A DNA stretch of 64,000 nucleotides from NCBI GenBank assembly GCA_958510875.1, contig OY294067.1, positions 62,446,039 to 62,510,038 on the forward strand, read 5' to 3'. A program made the translations under genes and the position numbers. The notes under the pieces are model-generated. The model saw only the letters and a list, made by a program, of their open reading frames with translations. It was not told the origin of the DNA and did no database searches. This document shows, one piece after another, positions 46,701 to 55,562 of this stretch. The DNA comes from Endomychus coccineus (taxonomy: Eukaryota > Arthropoda > Insecta > Coleoptera > Endomychidae). Every line of letters begins with the position of its first letter. Within the stretch, counting starts at the first letter, position 1.

Positions 46701-49700
46701 GAAGACGGATGTCAAATAACCACTTGAAACTTGACTACCACCCCCAAAACCAATACAGCTCTTATTTTCTTCATTTGAGAGCGATTTGATAATTTTTATT
46801 CTGTACGACCAATAGGAACGACACTATCGACTACAGTTCTCACACTCACATTGAGTATAACCTTATTCTATACTGACACCTGCTGTCACATGAACTATCA
46901 AAATTTGCCATAGAGTAAACTCATAAAATAGATATATGAGACGTATACATAATTTTTTCTATCACAGCTAATGAAATAACAATTTTCTTCTAGGAATATG
47001 TATACTGTTTCAAAAACCTGGCCAAGCACCTCCAAACTTCTTCTCATTTGCTGATCCATTCGCTATTGATACTTGGATTAGTTTAGCTATAGCTTTCGTT
47101 GTGGTATCTATTTCATTATATATTATGGGAAGAATAAGCCCAAGTGAGTGGACAAATCCATACCCATGCATTGAAGAACCAGAATTTTTGGTAAATCAGT
47201 TTAGTTTATCGAACTCTTTCTGGTTCTCCACTGGAAGTCTCATGCAGCAAGGAACTGAAATTGCACCCATGTAAGCCTATACAATTAACACCATTATACT
47301 TAATTCATCTAATTCAACAAGGATGTACATATCAAATTCATTTATTAACAATTAACATGTCTAATGAATGATAAATTATGAATCAAACAAAGTTCTCTTG
47401 AAAAACAATATGCGACTGTTTCGCTACAACGTAGCAGTGAAAAATTAACTACAAAAATCTTTGAACATGATACTTTTATGGAAGAGTATGTTAAGTGCTA
47501 TCATGATAAAAAAATAAATTTACTGTTTCGATTTTTATAGAGCCATTTCTACTAGAATGGTTGCTGGCATGTGGTGGTTTTTTGTACTTATCATCATTGC
47601 TTCATATACAGCTAGTTTAGCTGCGTTCTTAGCTACCGAAAATCCGCTCAAATTGTTCACAGACGTGAATAGTCTTGTCGAGAATGCCGAAGAGAAAGGA
47701 TTACGTTTCGGTGCTAAATCAAATGGTGCTACAGAAAACTTTTTCAGGGTATACTTTCCTAATGTTGTTTCTGATATCGCTTAGTAACACTGATTTGTAG
47801 GATTCTAATGTGAGTATTTACAAGAAAGTTTACGAGCATATGAAAGAAAACAAAGACGACATGGTGGAAAAGAATGCCCAAGGAGTAGCACTAGCTGAGA
47901 AGGATACATATGCTTTTTTTATGGAATCAACCTCCATCGAATATGAAACCGAACGACATTGCTCCTTAGAAATGTATGGAGACCTGTTGGATCATAAAGG
48001 ATATGGCATTGCAATGCCTATAAGTGAGAAAAAATAAAATTACAATTTCTTTATTATATGCCAAAATTATAGCCTATTTGAAAAAAATACTTAGATAATT
48101 AAGAGGACCAGAGGATTAACACCGTTCGAGTGTATGTGGGTAGACGTAAATTGAGTCCGGTGTTTATTAATTTCCTTTTTATAGGTTAATTTGGTCCCGG
48201 GTGTTTTTAAGGTCTACGTAAACCGAGCGCCAGATATGTACCTGGTTTTCAGGTCAGATAATTAGCTTGTAGTACCTGCTGTATAGGCCAATCACCCTTC
48301 TGAACAGCAAGTTTTTGCACAATAACCAATGATAGTTGTTTATTGTGACCTAACCTAACTTACTGACCTAACATAACCTTACCTAACCTACTAACCTAAC
48401 CTAACCTAACTTTGATGATATAGAAAGCAAATATTGTAATCGAGCTAATCTTAACACACTGATAATAACCAATAATGATTGTTCATTGTATCCCCTTCGT
48501 TTGTAACCTAACCTGATCTAACCTAACCTGAAGTAACCTACCAACCTAACTTTCATGATATAGAATGCGAATATTGTAATCGCGCTCATAGTAACCAATG
48601 ATAATTGTTTATTGTACCCCCTTTGTTTCTAACCTAACCTAACCTTTTTTTTTTGTTTTTTTTTTCTGTTGAGAAGAAATGCTTGATGCACACCGTCAGC
48701 TTTTATCTATCACTTCAGGTAGTGCAGGACTCACTCAAGTTCATTAGAGCATTCCTGCTAAAACCTCTCATATCTTCATCCATATCCCGGGACCGTTTAT
48801 CACATTGCTTCAGGATATGGACTGCCTCTTTCTCTTTGTTTGCCGAAGTTATATCGAACTGAGTTTCTTTTGATGTTTAATGGTGATATTTACGTTGATT
48901 AAACGTAAATATCTACATTTGTAGTATACGTTGATGTTCACGTTATGTTTATACCGTAATATGGTTGATACCCAATTTTACGGAATTTTGTCTTAGTGGA
49001 TAAATTCCTATATGTTTCGTTTTTTTTACCGATGTTACGGTTTCTGGGTTACAGTACTCGAACACGTTATGGATCTTTCCTGTGTGGTTCTGTACCGGAA
49101 TATTGTTTTTCCACAATATTAAGGTACCCTCAGTCTCAGTCTACTATAATCGGTTCTTTGATATTTCCTGTATGTTTCGTTTTAACCATGTTGTTCTGGT
49201 TTCTGGGTTTCCAGTACTCCATCACGCTATGGATGTTTCCTGTTATGTCTCGTTTTGTACCAAAATATTTTAGTCCCAATATTAAGGTACCTGTGTTTCA
49301 GTACTTAATATGTTTGTCGATCTTTCCTGTGTGTTTCAGTAAGTTATCTATGATTGCATAACTTACTCTTCCGGAACATATGGTTCTCCGTATCAGCCGC
49401 AATCTATCCGTCACCTTCTTCTCAGGAACATGTGACTGGGGGACCCATATTCTATCCAGGCTCTGGGTGCCTTTTGGTCTGCGGGAGTATATCTACTCCT
49501 GCCCTCGACCCTGCTGGCAACAGGGCCATGAGCATTCCTCTATCCGCCTCCTGGGGCGCGCCTGGTTGCGGTTTTCAGGCTCCGCACAAGAGAAGAGGCT
49601 CCTGTTTTCCAGGAACCGAACCTAACCTAACCTAACCTAACCTAACCTAACCTAACCTAACCTAACCTAACCTAACCTAACCTAACCTAACCTAACCTAG

Positions 49701-52700
49701 TGAGCTGACTTTGTTGATATAGAATGCAAATATCCGGGACTCAATTTATGTAGTATGATTTCAACAGTGGGACTGAATTTACTTAAGGATATGGAATGGA
49801 ACTCAATTCACGTTTTCCGATGTATGTAATGAGCGCACTGGATACCTGAAGTGGACCTCTTCACCTAGTACTACACATCGTGCGTTGTATAGATAAGGTC
49901 TACACAAGTATGAGTAGGAATAGGAAGGGAATTAGAAAGGCTTGATTTATTTCCATTGTGCTTTAGGGAAAATACACACTTTCTTTTCATTGTATCTTGG
50001 GGGAAATACATAATCTTTCTTCGTTGTTTTTCATTAAATTTTGAGGAAATATTCCTAATATTTTTCAAGATTTTTTGCTTTTTCCATTTTTATTTATTTT
50101 CTTTTTTTTTAAGGCTCATTGATATTGACTTTGTTGTTTTTAATTTCGTCATAGAACTCCATAAATTCAGGTAATCTAAACGGGATATCTTCATTTCATG
50201 ATTATTCTTCGATTTTGACTAGTTTGCCGTTTGCATTAAAAAATACTGTTCATTTTGATGTATGTTTGCGTTTGAAACATTCGTAGACCATCCAAATACT
50301 TCCGTAGATTTGGATGTGTTTCATAAGATTGTTTGGCATACCTTGAATGGAAAGCTACGCAAGCATTTGTTGTGTGCTTTTGCGAAGATTCCACTTCGGC
50401 CTAAATTTCGCATGGGAGCTTTCCTTCCGTGTAGTTTTCCACTAATCAACAAATAAAGTTCTGGTTCGTCTCTGAGAAAATTTTCCAAGAAACCGTTTTC
50501 AATTTCCAGTGGTAGGGCAAACTAAATATTCGTCTTAGCCATGGTACATTGTGATTGTTCGAAGATTAATCGTCATATATGGTAACCAAACCAAGTTTGT
50601 GTATTTTTCTATACTAAAACTGTGTCAGGTGAAAACGGCAATCTCGTAAAATTGTTTATGGACATATTGATCGAATAGCAGTTTCAAAATATGTTAGAGC
50701 ATATTAAGGAATGAAATTTCGCTCTAATAAGTTGCATCTTCAGTTGATCATTTGGAACACTAGTTCATAAGTTTTTTCTCTATTTTGAATACTCGTTCAA
50801 AATTTTTCTCTATTTCGTAGCAAGCAAAATACTAATGGTGACAGTATGGAGGGTGAAATATTGATTCCAAAATTTTGGTATTCCTGACGCTTATGGCTTA
50901 GAAGACTTATTATATTATTATTATGGTAATCAGATCTGAACAATTCTGTAACATTGCTTGAGTAAAGTCTTCAGATTTAAACGGAAATTTAAATAGAGGT
51001 TTGGGAAATATGTTTCCGGACCTTTGTTATATGAGTAAACATTAACCAGTGCAAGAAAATACTAATTTACTTTTTGAACTTGAATCTTTTTCCAGATTCG
51101 ACATATAGAGATCGACTCAGTACAACAATCTTGAAGTTACAATCATCGGGAGTAATAGAGGACTTAAGGAGAAAATGGTGGCAAGAAAGAAGAGGAGGTG
51201 GTGTTTGTGTTGTAAGTGAATTTAATGTACGAGTATATCCCTCTCGACCTACAAAAAACGATAGCTTCAAACAAAATTCAATTTAGAAATATAGTGTAGT
51301 CTTCCCCAATTATTTGTTTCGTTTTTACGATGTCTTCCGATTGATTGATACATTGATTTATCGGGTGCGAATGTTAAACTCCGATATTCACAGCTCTTGG
51401 CTAAGTGAACATCACAATTATTTACATACGAAGAATCAGTGACTTTCATTGAGTACAGTAGTTTTCTCATTGATAGTTCAAACCAATGACTGGGACATCT
51501 CAAGCTTGAAGCTGTTTGATCGTTCTTCTGCGGTTTAGCAATATGTATACCAACCCGAAATAACAAAATAAATGTAGCTCTGGTTTAAGCGTAATTTAAA
51601 ACTTCTTACATTACCGATTCTAGAATGACTAGATTCATTCGAAAGGATAATTTTTGGTTCTCCAGATTGAACAGTGACAATATGTCTATCAGTTCCGGAC
51701 AGCTGTTTCACCCTCTCGTGAGATCTTCAGCGGAACAAGTCAGATGATGAAGTCACTGATCAATCATCTACGACAGAAATACCATAACGGGGTATTTGAA
51801 TCTCCGCCTGAGATAGTTGATCAGTGACTTATTCCGCTGAAGATCCCACGAGAGAGTGAAACAGTTTTCCGAAACTGATAAGCGTGTTGCCACTGTTCAA
51901 TCTGGACTCGAGAGATAGCCACATGGTCCGGATGACTCCAGGAATAGCTTCGGCAAGCAATATTCATTCCGCGAGTCTCGAGGTAAGTAACCCCTCTGGG
52001 CGAAACTAACAGTACAAGAGATCCTGTGAACTGTGCACCACATATATTTCACCACTCCTTATCCCAGATGTCTGGTCGCAACGGATTCACGGCCGTGGTA
52101 GACATATGCGGTAGGTTATTTGAACGAAGCCGAACGGTTACTCGTCCACGTTCCTGGTAAAACAGGTAACACTAGGAGGTGAGAGTTGGCTATAGCCCAG
52201 AAGGGTGAATAATATAGGGTAGCAAGCAGTGCCCGTAGTGGGCCCGCCTAGAGTAGTTCCGCCGGGGGCGAATAAAACAGCTGCCTCTGCGTGGGTAAAT
52301 GCTGCACCACATGGCTTTACTCCTAAAGTCCGGTGTCTGTGCTTCTTACCCCAGATTTCTGGGTAATGGGTTCGCGGCCTGGGCAATGATATGTGGTGGG
52401 ACGATAATATGAGGCCGACGGCTACTCGACAAACGAGAGTTGTTTTACTGAACACGAATAGGCAGGGGGAAAGGAGCCCAGATGGTTCAAACTACCGTCT
52501 CCTCTTCAATTACGGTATTGATCTCTGCCGGGCAGTAAGCGTGCTGTTGAAAGTAGGAGAGATCACCAAGTGACATATCTGAAGTCCACTGGATGGAAAA
52601 CCGGGAGATTAGAACCCCCCAGTTATTATCTTGTACAATTTGAAGGACCAAAGCTCTGTCTATCGCATGATTTTAACACGAAATGTGTTTGTATTCAATT

Positions 52701-53657
52701 TACACAGAAATTCATATCGTCGATAATTGTTGCTGATTTGGAGTTTCGTCTGGTGGCATTCCTAACCTGCTTTTAAGATCGGAGGTTACTATTACCATAA
52801 GAGTTATTAAAGCACCTGCGAACCATATAGTAGTTCTCATACAGTCCTCATTCAAAAACTTTTTACAAAAGATGAATGTATATAAATAGGTAATATTTGA
52901 CGAGACGTCGATTTACACAACCAGATCAAAAAACGATAGCTTCGATCAAAATTCAATTTAGAGATATATTTCGTGATCTAACCGGAGTATTGCATCAGTC
53001 GTCCCCAAATTGTTTGAACATCCCCTGGTCTAGACAGCCAGAGATGCAGATGAATGTACGTAAATAGTTATCTAAGACTGAACATCACATTTTTTTCTTT
53101 AACAACTACATTCATAACATTTTGAACCAGACATATAGTTTGAAAATTCACAAGATGTTAGTTATAATTTTCAGCCATTGCAAATATCTTTGGCACATAG
53201 TTCTAGAACATATAATTCTCCCTCCAAGTGAGTTCCTACTCAACAAAGATACTGATGAATATTGATGCAATAAGTTGACCCATAAATGCAGTAATGAAAT
53301 GAATCAATAACGAAAATTTCATTTTAGACTGGTGAAGACAATACAGAAGCCACTGCATTGAATATGAGTAATGTTGAAGGTGTATTCTATGTGACAATAC
53401 TGGGACTGGGGGGTGGAATAATTTGGGCACTCTTCGAAAAGTTTGTTGATGCGGTGAAGATAAGTAAACAGACTAAATCAACACTGAAAGAAACAATTAA
53501 AAGGGAAGTTAAATTTTACTTCAACTTCGAAAGCAACGTTAAACCAGTTGGTGGCAGCAATTCAAATTCAGACGATGAGATATCAAAAGAAAGCATGTCA
53601 TCTACAAATAAATTGAAACCCTCACCTTATGGCTTCGTGGGGATGGAAGAAAAATAA
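31671..53657 (+). CDS. iGluR-2: complete kainate-type ionotropic glutamate receptor, 12 exons
   Basis: Exons listed separately join in phase to 2757 nt, 918 aa plus stop, the usual length for kainate receptors. Order: signal peptide, amino-terminal LIVBP-like domain (exons 2-5), S1 (exons 5-7, NKTLIVQ to [20 protein letters not shown] with the ligand-carboxylate Arg), TM1 [16 protein letters not shown], re-entrant pore [11 protein letters not shown] with Gln at the Q/R site, TM3 [16 protein letters not shown]2 with FMEST (ligand-binding Glu), TM4 and tail. The product is a postsynaptic glutamate-gated cation channel (family knowledge). Oddities: SYTAS replaces the near-universal SYTAN, and intron 9 is only 52 bp whereas others reach 3.7 kb. 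It lies in tandem with iGluR-1, same strand, 8 kb apart. Exact orthology (KaiR1D, GluRII or other) is not decided. Confidence 0.9.
32340..33295 (-). pseudogene. Tc1/mariner-type transposase relic
   Basis: On the - strand, [16 protein letters not shown] and [10 protein letters not shown] (N-terminal helix-turn-helix) are followed by [21 protein letters not shown], then [23 protein letters not shown] (catalytic Asp region), then [21 protein letters not shown] near 32500. Several frameshifts and stops. Intron 1 of iGluR-2. Confidence 0.8.
33424..33952 (+). repeat. Diverged tandem duplication, about 265-bp unit
   Basis: TTGTTGGAGTTTTTGGC at 33428 recurs as TTGCTAGAGTTTTTGGC at 33692. The following GACACCCCTTTA, ATATTCAGTAC and GTAACCT/CATAACCT landmarks keep order, and a third start appears near 33955. 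Noncoding; origin unknown. Confidence 0.7.
33960..35259. other. Remainder of iGluR-2 intron 1
   Basis: No recognisable feature; the 63-64-aa ORFs match nothing I know. Confidence 0.4.
35260..35818 (+). CDS. iGluR-2 exon 2 (amino-terminal domain)
   Basis: Acceptor CTCTCTAG, donor [19 protein letters not shown], then [12 protein letters not shown] and [19 protein letters not shown], the LIVBP-like fold of non-NMDA receptors. The nearer TTTAG at 35245 would give a stop, so 35260 is chosen. Confidence 0.85.
35819..37730. other. iGluR-2 intron 2
   Basis: AT-rich; no repeat or gene recognised. Confidence 0.5.
37731..37929 (+). CDS. iGluR-2 exon 3
   Basis: Acceptor AATTTTCAG, donor [24 protein letters not shown], then [22 protein letters not shown]: classic kainate amino-terminal-domain sequence. 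Confidence 0.85.
38010..38270 (+). CDS. iGluR-2 exon 4
   Basis: Follows an 80-bp intron (GTGAGT...GTTTAG). Phase 0. [18 protein letters not shown] is the conserved helix of the domain; Cys pair at CNL and SCDT. Donor GTAAGT at 38271. Confidence 0.85.
38898..39197 (+). pseudogene. Crypton-type tyrosine recombinase C-terminal fragment
   Basis: About 100 aa opening without [25 protein letters not shown] matches the C-terminal catalytic His-x-x-x-Trp and nucleophile Tyr region of Crypton-type tyrosine recombinases in insects. The stop and 3' region follow; the N-terminal and Arg-containing parts are absent. Lies in intron 4 of iGluR-2. Exact clade not decided. Confidence 0.55.
39325..39455. repeat. 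GC-rich imperfect hairpin
   Basis: TACGTCCCAAAAGTGCTTTTACTGGACTCG pairs with the complement of CGTCCAGTGAAAGACCACTTTCGGGA. The centre is a GCAGGCTTGCAGGACTCGCCTGC palindrome. It could be the end structure of the adjacent Crypton or a separate repeat. Confidence 0.5.
39649..40616. mobile_element. 0.97-kb TIR element, copy 1
   Basis: Ends TACCGG and CCGGTA. Inverted termini of about 74 bp, starting ATATCAAAAATTATCTTGG and including TGGTTGTGGAATCTAAAACG. The interior is conserved with copy 2 at 55563-56524, including a - strand 97-aa frame ([20 protein letters not shown]...). TA dinucleotides flank it. No transposase recognised. Intron 4 of iGluR-2. Confidence 0.8.
40617..41991. other. Rest of iGluR-2 intron 4
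   Basis: Short ATAGGCAA phrases repeat around 41035-41130; otherwise nothing recognised. Confidence 0.4.
41992..42213 (+). CDS. iGluR-2 exon 5 (ATD end, S1 start)
   Basis: Acceptor TGATTTAAG, donor [26 protein letters not shown] is the membrane-proximal ATD motif; ends [10 protein letters not shown], first strand of S1. Confidence 0.85.
42418..42624 (+). CDS. iGluR-2 exon 6 (S1)
   Basis: Acceptor GTTTTAG, donor GTAAGT, phase 0 both sides. [17 protein letters not shown] and [13 protein letters not shown] are S1 ligand-binding signatures. Confidence 0.9.
42958..43000 (-). ncRNA. Hammerhead motif, family 2 (- strand, degraded helix I)
   Basis: On the - strand: CTGAAGA, helix II ACAC-GTTTA-GTGT, GAAA, palindromic helix III CTATAG, TA. 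The helix I strand is TAGT, mismatching ACGA at one position, so probably weakened. Confidence 0.55.
43674..43716 (+). ncRNA. Hammerhead motif, family 2 (+ strand)
   Basis: TCGT, CTGAAGA, helix II ACAC/GTGT, GAAA, helix III CTATAG, TA, ACGA. Helix I pairs fully. Sense to iGluR-2 intron 6. Confidence 0.65.
44000..45059. other. Intron 6 sequence; weak tRNA-like patch
   Basis: GAGTTCGATTCCC at about 44289 resembles a B box with GGCTAGGATA upstream at 44261; no foldable tRNA. Otherwise nothing seen. Confidence 0.35.
45060..45345 (-). pseudogene. LINE reverse transcriptase C-terminal relic
   Basis: Minus-strand pieces [38 protein letters not shown] and [10 protein letters not shown] follow the order of the RT thumb of Jockey/CR1-type LINEs (W-x-x-HV, then the YK-x-x-IRP-x-LEY block). 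Frames shifted. Intron 6 of iGluR-2. Confidence 0.6.
45575..45659 (+). CDS. iGluR-2 exon 7 (S1 end)
   Basis: Acceptor ATTTTTCAG, donor GTAAGT; 85 nt, phase 0 to 1. [21 protein letters not shown] carries the S1 Thr and the Arg that binds the ligand carboxylate. Confidence 0.9.
45660..46993. other. iGluR-2 intron 7
   Basis: A segment near 46870-46930 (TGTCACATGAACTATCAAAATTTGCCA) is similar to sequence at about 56535, suggesting a dispersed repeat. No gene. Confidence 0.45.
46994..47270 (+). CDS. iGluR-2 exon 8 (TM1 and pore loop)
   Basis: Acceptor TTCTTCTAG, donor [17 protein letters not shown]1 [37 protein letters not shown] Gln-Gln-Gly at the selectivity filter predicts a calcium-permeable, unedited form (family knowledge). 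Confidence 0.9.
47541..47748 (+). CDS. iGluR-2 exon 9 (TM3)
   Basis: Acceptor TTTTTATAG, donor [25 protein letters not shown], then [11 protein letters not shown]: the gating helix, with Ser in place of the usual Asn after SYTA. Continues into S2. Confidence 0.9.
47801..48023 (+). CDS. iGluR-2 exon 10 (S2)
   Basis: Follows a 52-bp intron. [20 protein letters not shown] has the ligand-binding Glu; ends [11 protein letters not shown] with phase 1 donor GTGAGA. Reading past the donor gives a stop at once, supporting the splice. Confidence 0.9.
48330..48644 (+). repeat. 145-bp tandem units containing CCTAA runs
   Basis: Units start AACCAATGATAGTTGTTTATTG, pass through CCTAACCTAACC runs and end GATATAGAA.GC.AATATTGTAATCG. 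Two full copies and a third that is interrupted within its CCTAA run at 48645 and resumes at 49613. Confidence 0.7.
48645..49612 (-). mobile_element. Poly(A)-tailed insert within the telomere-type repeat
   Basis: Starts with a T-run (poly(A) on the - strand) right after AACCTAACC and ends GGAACCG next to a resumed CCTAA array, so it interrupts one repeat unit. It contains a degraded about 200-bp duplication (TTTCCTGTATGTTTCG..., GTTTCTGGGT..., AATATTAAGGTACC) and a GC-rich block at 49400-49612. A 5'-truncated non-LTR element is inferred; no RT is left to identify it. Confidence 0.5.
49613..49699 (+). repeat. (CCTAA)n interstitial telomeric repeat
   Basis: About 16 perfect CCTAA units, complement of the insect telomere motif TTAGG, in intron 10 of iGluR-2. 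Confidence 0.95.
49740..51095. other. Rest of iGluR-2 intron 10
   Basis: Nothing recognised. Confidence 0.4.
51096..51211 (+). CDS. iGluR-2 exon 11 (S2 end)
   Basis: Acceptor TTTTTCCAG, donor [24 protein letters not shown], then [15 protein letters not shown]. Exactly 116 nt like its iGluR-1 counterpart. Confidence 0.9.
51693..51735 (-). ncRNA. Hammerhead motif, family 3 (- strand)
   Basis: On the - strand: TTCCG, CTGAAGA, imperfect helix II (CTCACGAG), GAAA, palindromic helix III CAGCTG, TC, CGGAA. Helix I is five perfect pairs. Confidence 0.6.
51832..51874 (+). ncRNA. Hammerhead motif, family 3 (+ strand, degraded)
   Basis: TTCCG, CTGAAGA, GAAA, CAGTTT, TC, CGAAA: helix III has lost its symmetry and helix I has one mismatch, so likely inactive. 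Confidence 0.5.
52020..52600 (+). other. GC-richer segment with an internal imperfect duplication
   Basis: CACCACATATATTTCACCACTCC...CCCAGATGTCTGG (52036) resembles CACCACATGGCTTTACTCC...CCCAGATTTCTGG (52308), both running to a CGGTTACTCG/CGGCTACTCG end. Base composition differs from the surrounding intron. Possibly the 5' region of a retroelement; no protein match. Confidence 0.4.
53328..53657 (+). CDS. iGluR-2 exon 12 (TM4 and tail)
   Basis: Acceptor [27 protein letters not shown], then [14 protein letters not shown] and [19 protein letters not shown]; stop TAA at 53655. AATAAA overlaps the stop and ATTAAA follows at 53678. Confidence 0.9.
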   Translation, partial: TGEDNTEATALNMSNVEGVFYVTILGLGGGIIWALFEKFVDAVKISKQTKSTLKETIKREVKFYFNFESNVKPVGGSNSNSDDEISKESMSSTNKLKPSPYGFVGMEEK

Positions 53658-54768
53658 TAAAATTACCAGAAATGTTTATTAAAGTTGTTTAATCAAAATG
53701 TTGTTTATCATTCTTGTATGTCCTATTTTGATGGCTTATAAGAGCTAGAATCGAACCCACAGCATCGCTTGATAGATATTCAAGACGAATACATTCCATG
53801 GGATAAAAATGTAACAAATCTTTCTAAAAATATTGAAGCCCTAAGTCCAAAAAAATTCAAAATCAAAATGAAAATGTATTTTATAACGTGAGGGAATTTC
53901 ATATATAGGTTTTAAATCACCTATTAATTCTTATTCATCTTATTTGTACTTCATTGTTAGAGCATAATTAGTACGTACTATTCTGTGTAAATTTTGAACT
54001 CTGAGAGTTTCAAATATTTGTTAATTTTACAATTAAAAATTTTTGGACTTCTTTATTGTGACTTATGTTGTAAATTGTTGGAGGGAAATAACTATACCAT
54101 AGATCTTTCTTGTATTGAACTTAATTTATTAAGAAAATGCCACAGGAAACAACATCAATTATTAAAATATCCATCACCAAATTCTCCAATTTATTTCTGA
54201 CCAGTAACAACTGTCAACAACTACAATGTCTACATTTTAATAAATCTGATATACATTGATATATTATCAAATTTTGAATTATCATGATGATACAAATTTT
54301 AGAAAAAGGACAATTACTGGTAAATCTCAATAATATTGTTGATGTTTAAAATATTCTTTTAATCCGGAAGTAGACACTAAGAATTAATTACCCGACACCG
54401 TTGAGGTTCATTTATTTGTTGCCAAACTAAGAACACGAGGAGGGGCATGATTATTAAAAGTTTTCTTTAAAGAAGTGTGCCAGTGTGTCTATTTGAAATG
54501 GCAAGTGGTATCAACGTGTCTATGTGGATTAAACCATTTCCAGAGTTGTCTATGGACATGGGAAAAGTATTCTGCTCAGTCTGCAGCAAAATTTATTATT
54601 TTCAAAGCTATACAGACTTTTCAACTTGAAAATTGTTTTTAAAAAACAAGCTATACAAAGTGTGTCATGAAGAGGGTTTATAAAATATGCACAAGGTGTA
54701 TTTTACGTAACTTTTCAAGATTTAAAATATTAGGATTTTTCGGTATAAAGAATGTTCCTTGCCTCTGG
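53658..54768. other. Region between iGluR-2 and MITE
   Basis: A B-box-like TAGAATCGAACCCAC at about 53749 (- strand) without a foldable tRNA. Nothing else seen. Confidence 0.4.
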
Positions 54769-55161
54769 CATACAGGGTGGGCCAACTTTGATCGTAGTTC
54801 CATAACTCCATCGAAACAAAACTAAACAATTTTTTTGAATGAAACCGGTCATTGGTGGACAAAAGCACATATTCCAAAAAAAATTTTTTTCTTATAATCC
54901 AGCTGGATAATCAAAAACGTATTTCAGGGTTACGTAGCGGTAATTATAACGGCTCCAAAAAAATAAAAAAGTTGGACATTTAATAATTTTTGAATAAGTA
55001 GGTTATATTTGCATAACTCATTGGGTTATCCTGTATACATGAAAATAATTATAGAATACGTGTTTTCGTCCACCATTGACCAGTTTTATTTAAAAAAATT
55101 GTTAAGTTTTATTTCAAAGGAGTTATAGAACTACGACCGAGGTTTACCCCACCCTGTAGTC
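54769..55161. mobile_element. Mariner-type MITE
   Basis: TA-CAGGGTGGGCC ... CCCCACCCTG-TA, with about 110-bp imperfect inverted termini (TCGTAGTTCCATAACTCC against GGAGTTATAGAACTACGA). TA at both flanks is the Tc1/mariner target duplication. No ORF. Confidence 0.75.
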
Positions 55162-55562
55162 CAATATGATTTGAGAAGTTACAAACAAATTGAATTAAAT
55201 CTCCATATTTTAAAATATATAGGGGCTCGTATAATGTGGAAGCAAAATTGTTTTGGTACATATATTTTCAAATAACAAAATATTGAACTATGTTTTGTTT
55301 TATTTCAAACTACCCCATTAAAAAGCAATCGATTGTGAAAATATATTAATAAATAATTTTTTTTTTAAATAATTTCATATTTAAATTTTTTTTTCATATA
55401 TCAACTAAATTTCTTCCATATATATGATCATATTTCCTACTCTTTTTTCTTCATATTTGCCTCACTCTAGTAATGATTTAGAAGCCGCTAATGAAAAATT
55501 ATACTCTATGTTCCATTGAAATTTTATGCAAATGGTCTACAAAATGTATTTATTTATAATAC

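Larger units (their letters stand above)
51660..51912. mobile_element. Third inverted ribozyme-bearing pair (family 3)
   Basis: CTCCAGATTGAACAGTG at the left pairs with CACTGTTCAATCTGGA at the right; arms about 75-80 bp around a 100-bp centre. Each arm contains a hammerhead-type motif. No coding part remains. Intron 11 of iGluR-2. Confidence 0.65.

Noticed and set aside
48996..49635. ORFs of 63-121 aa beside the CCTAA array
   Set aside because: Opposite strand to the inferred insert and driven by its internal duplication.
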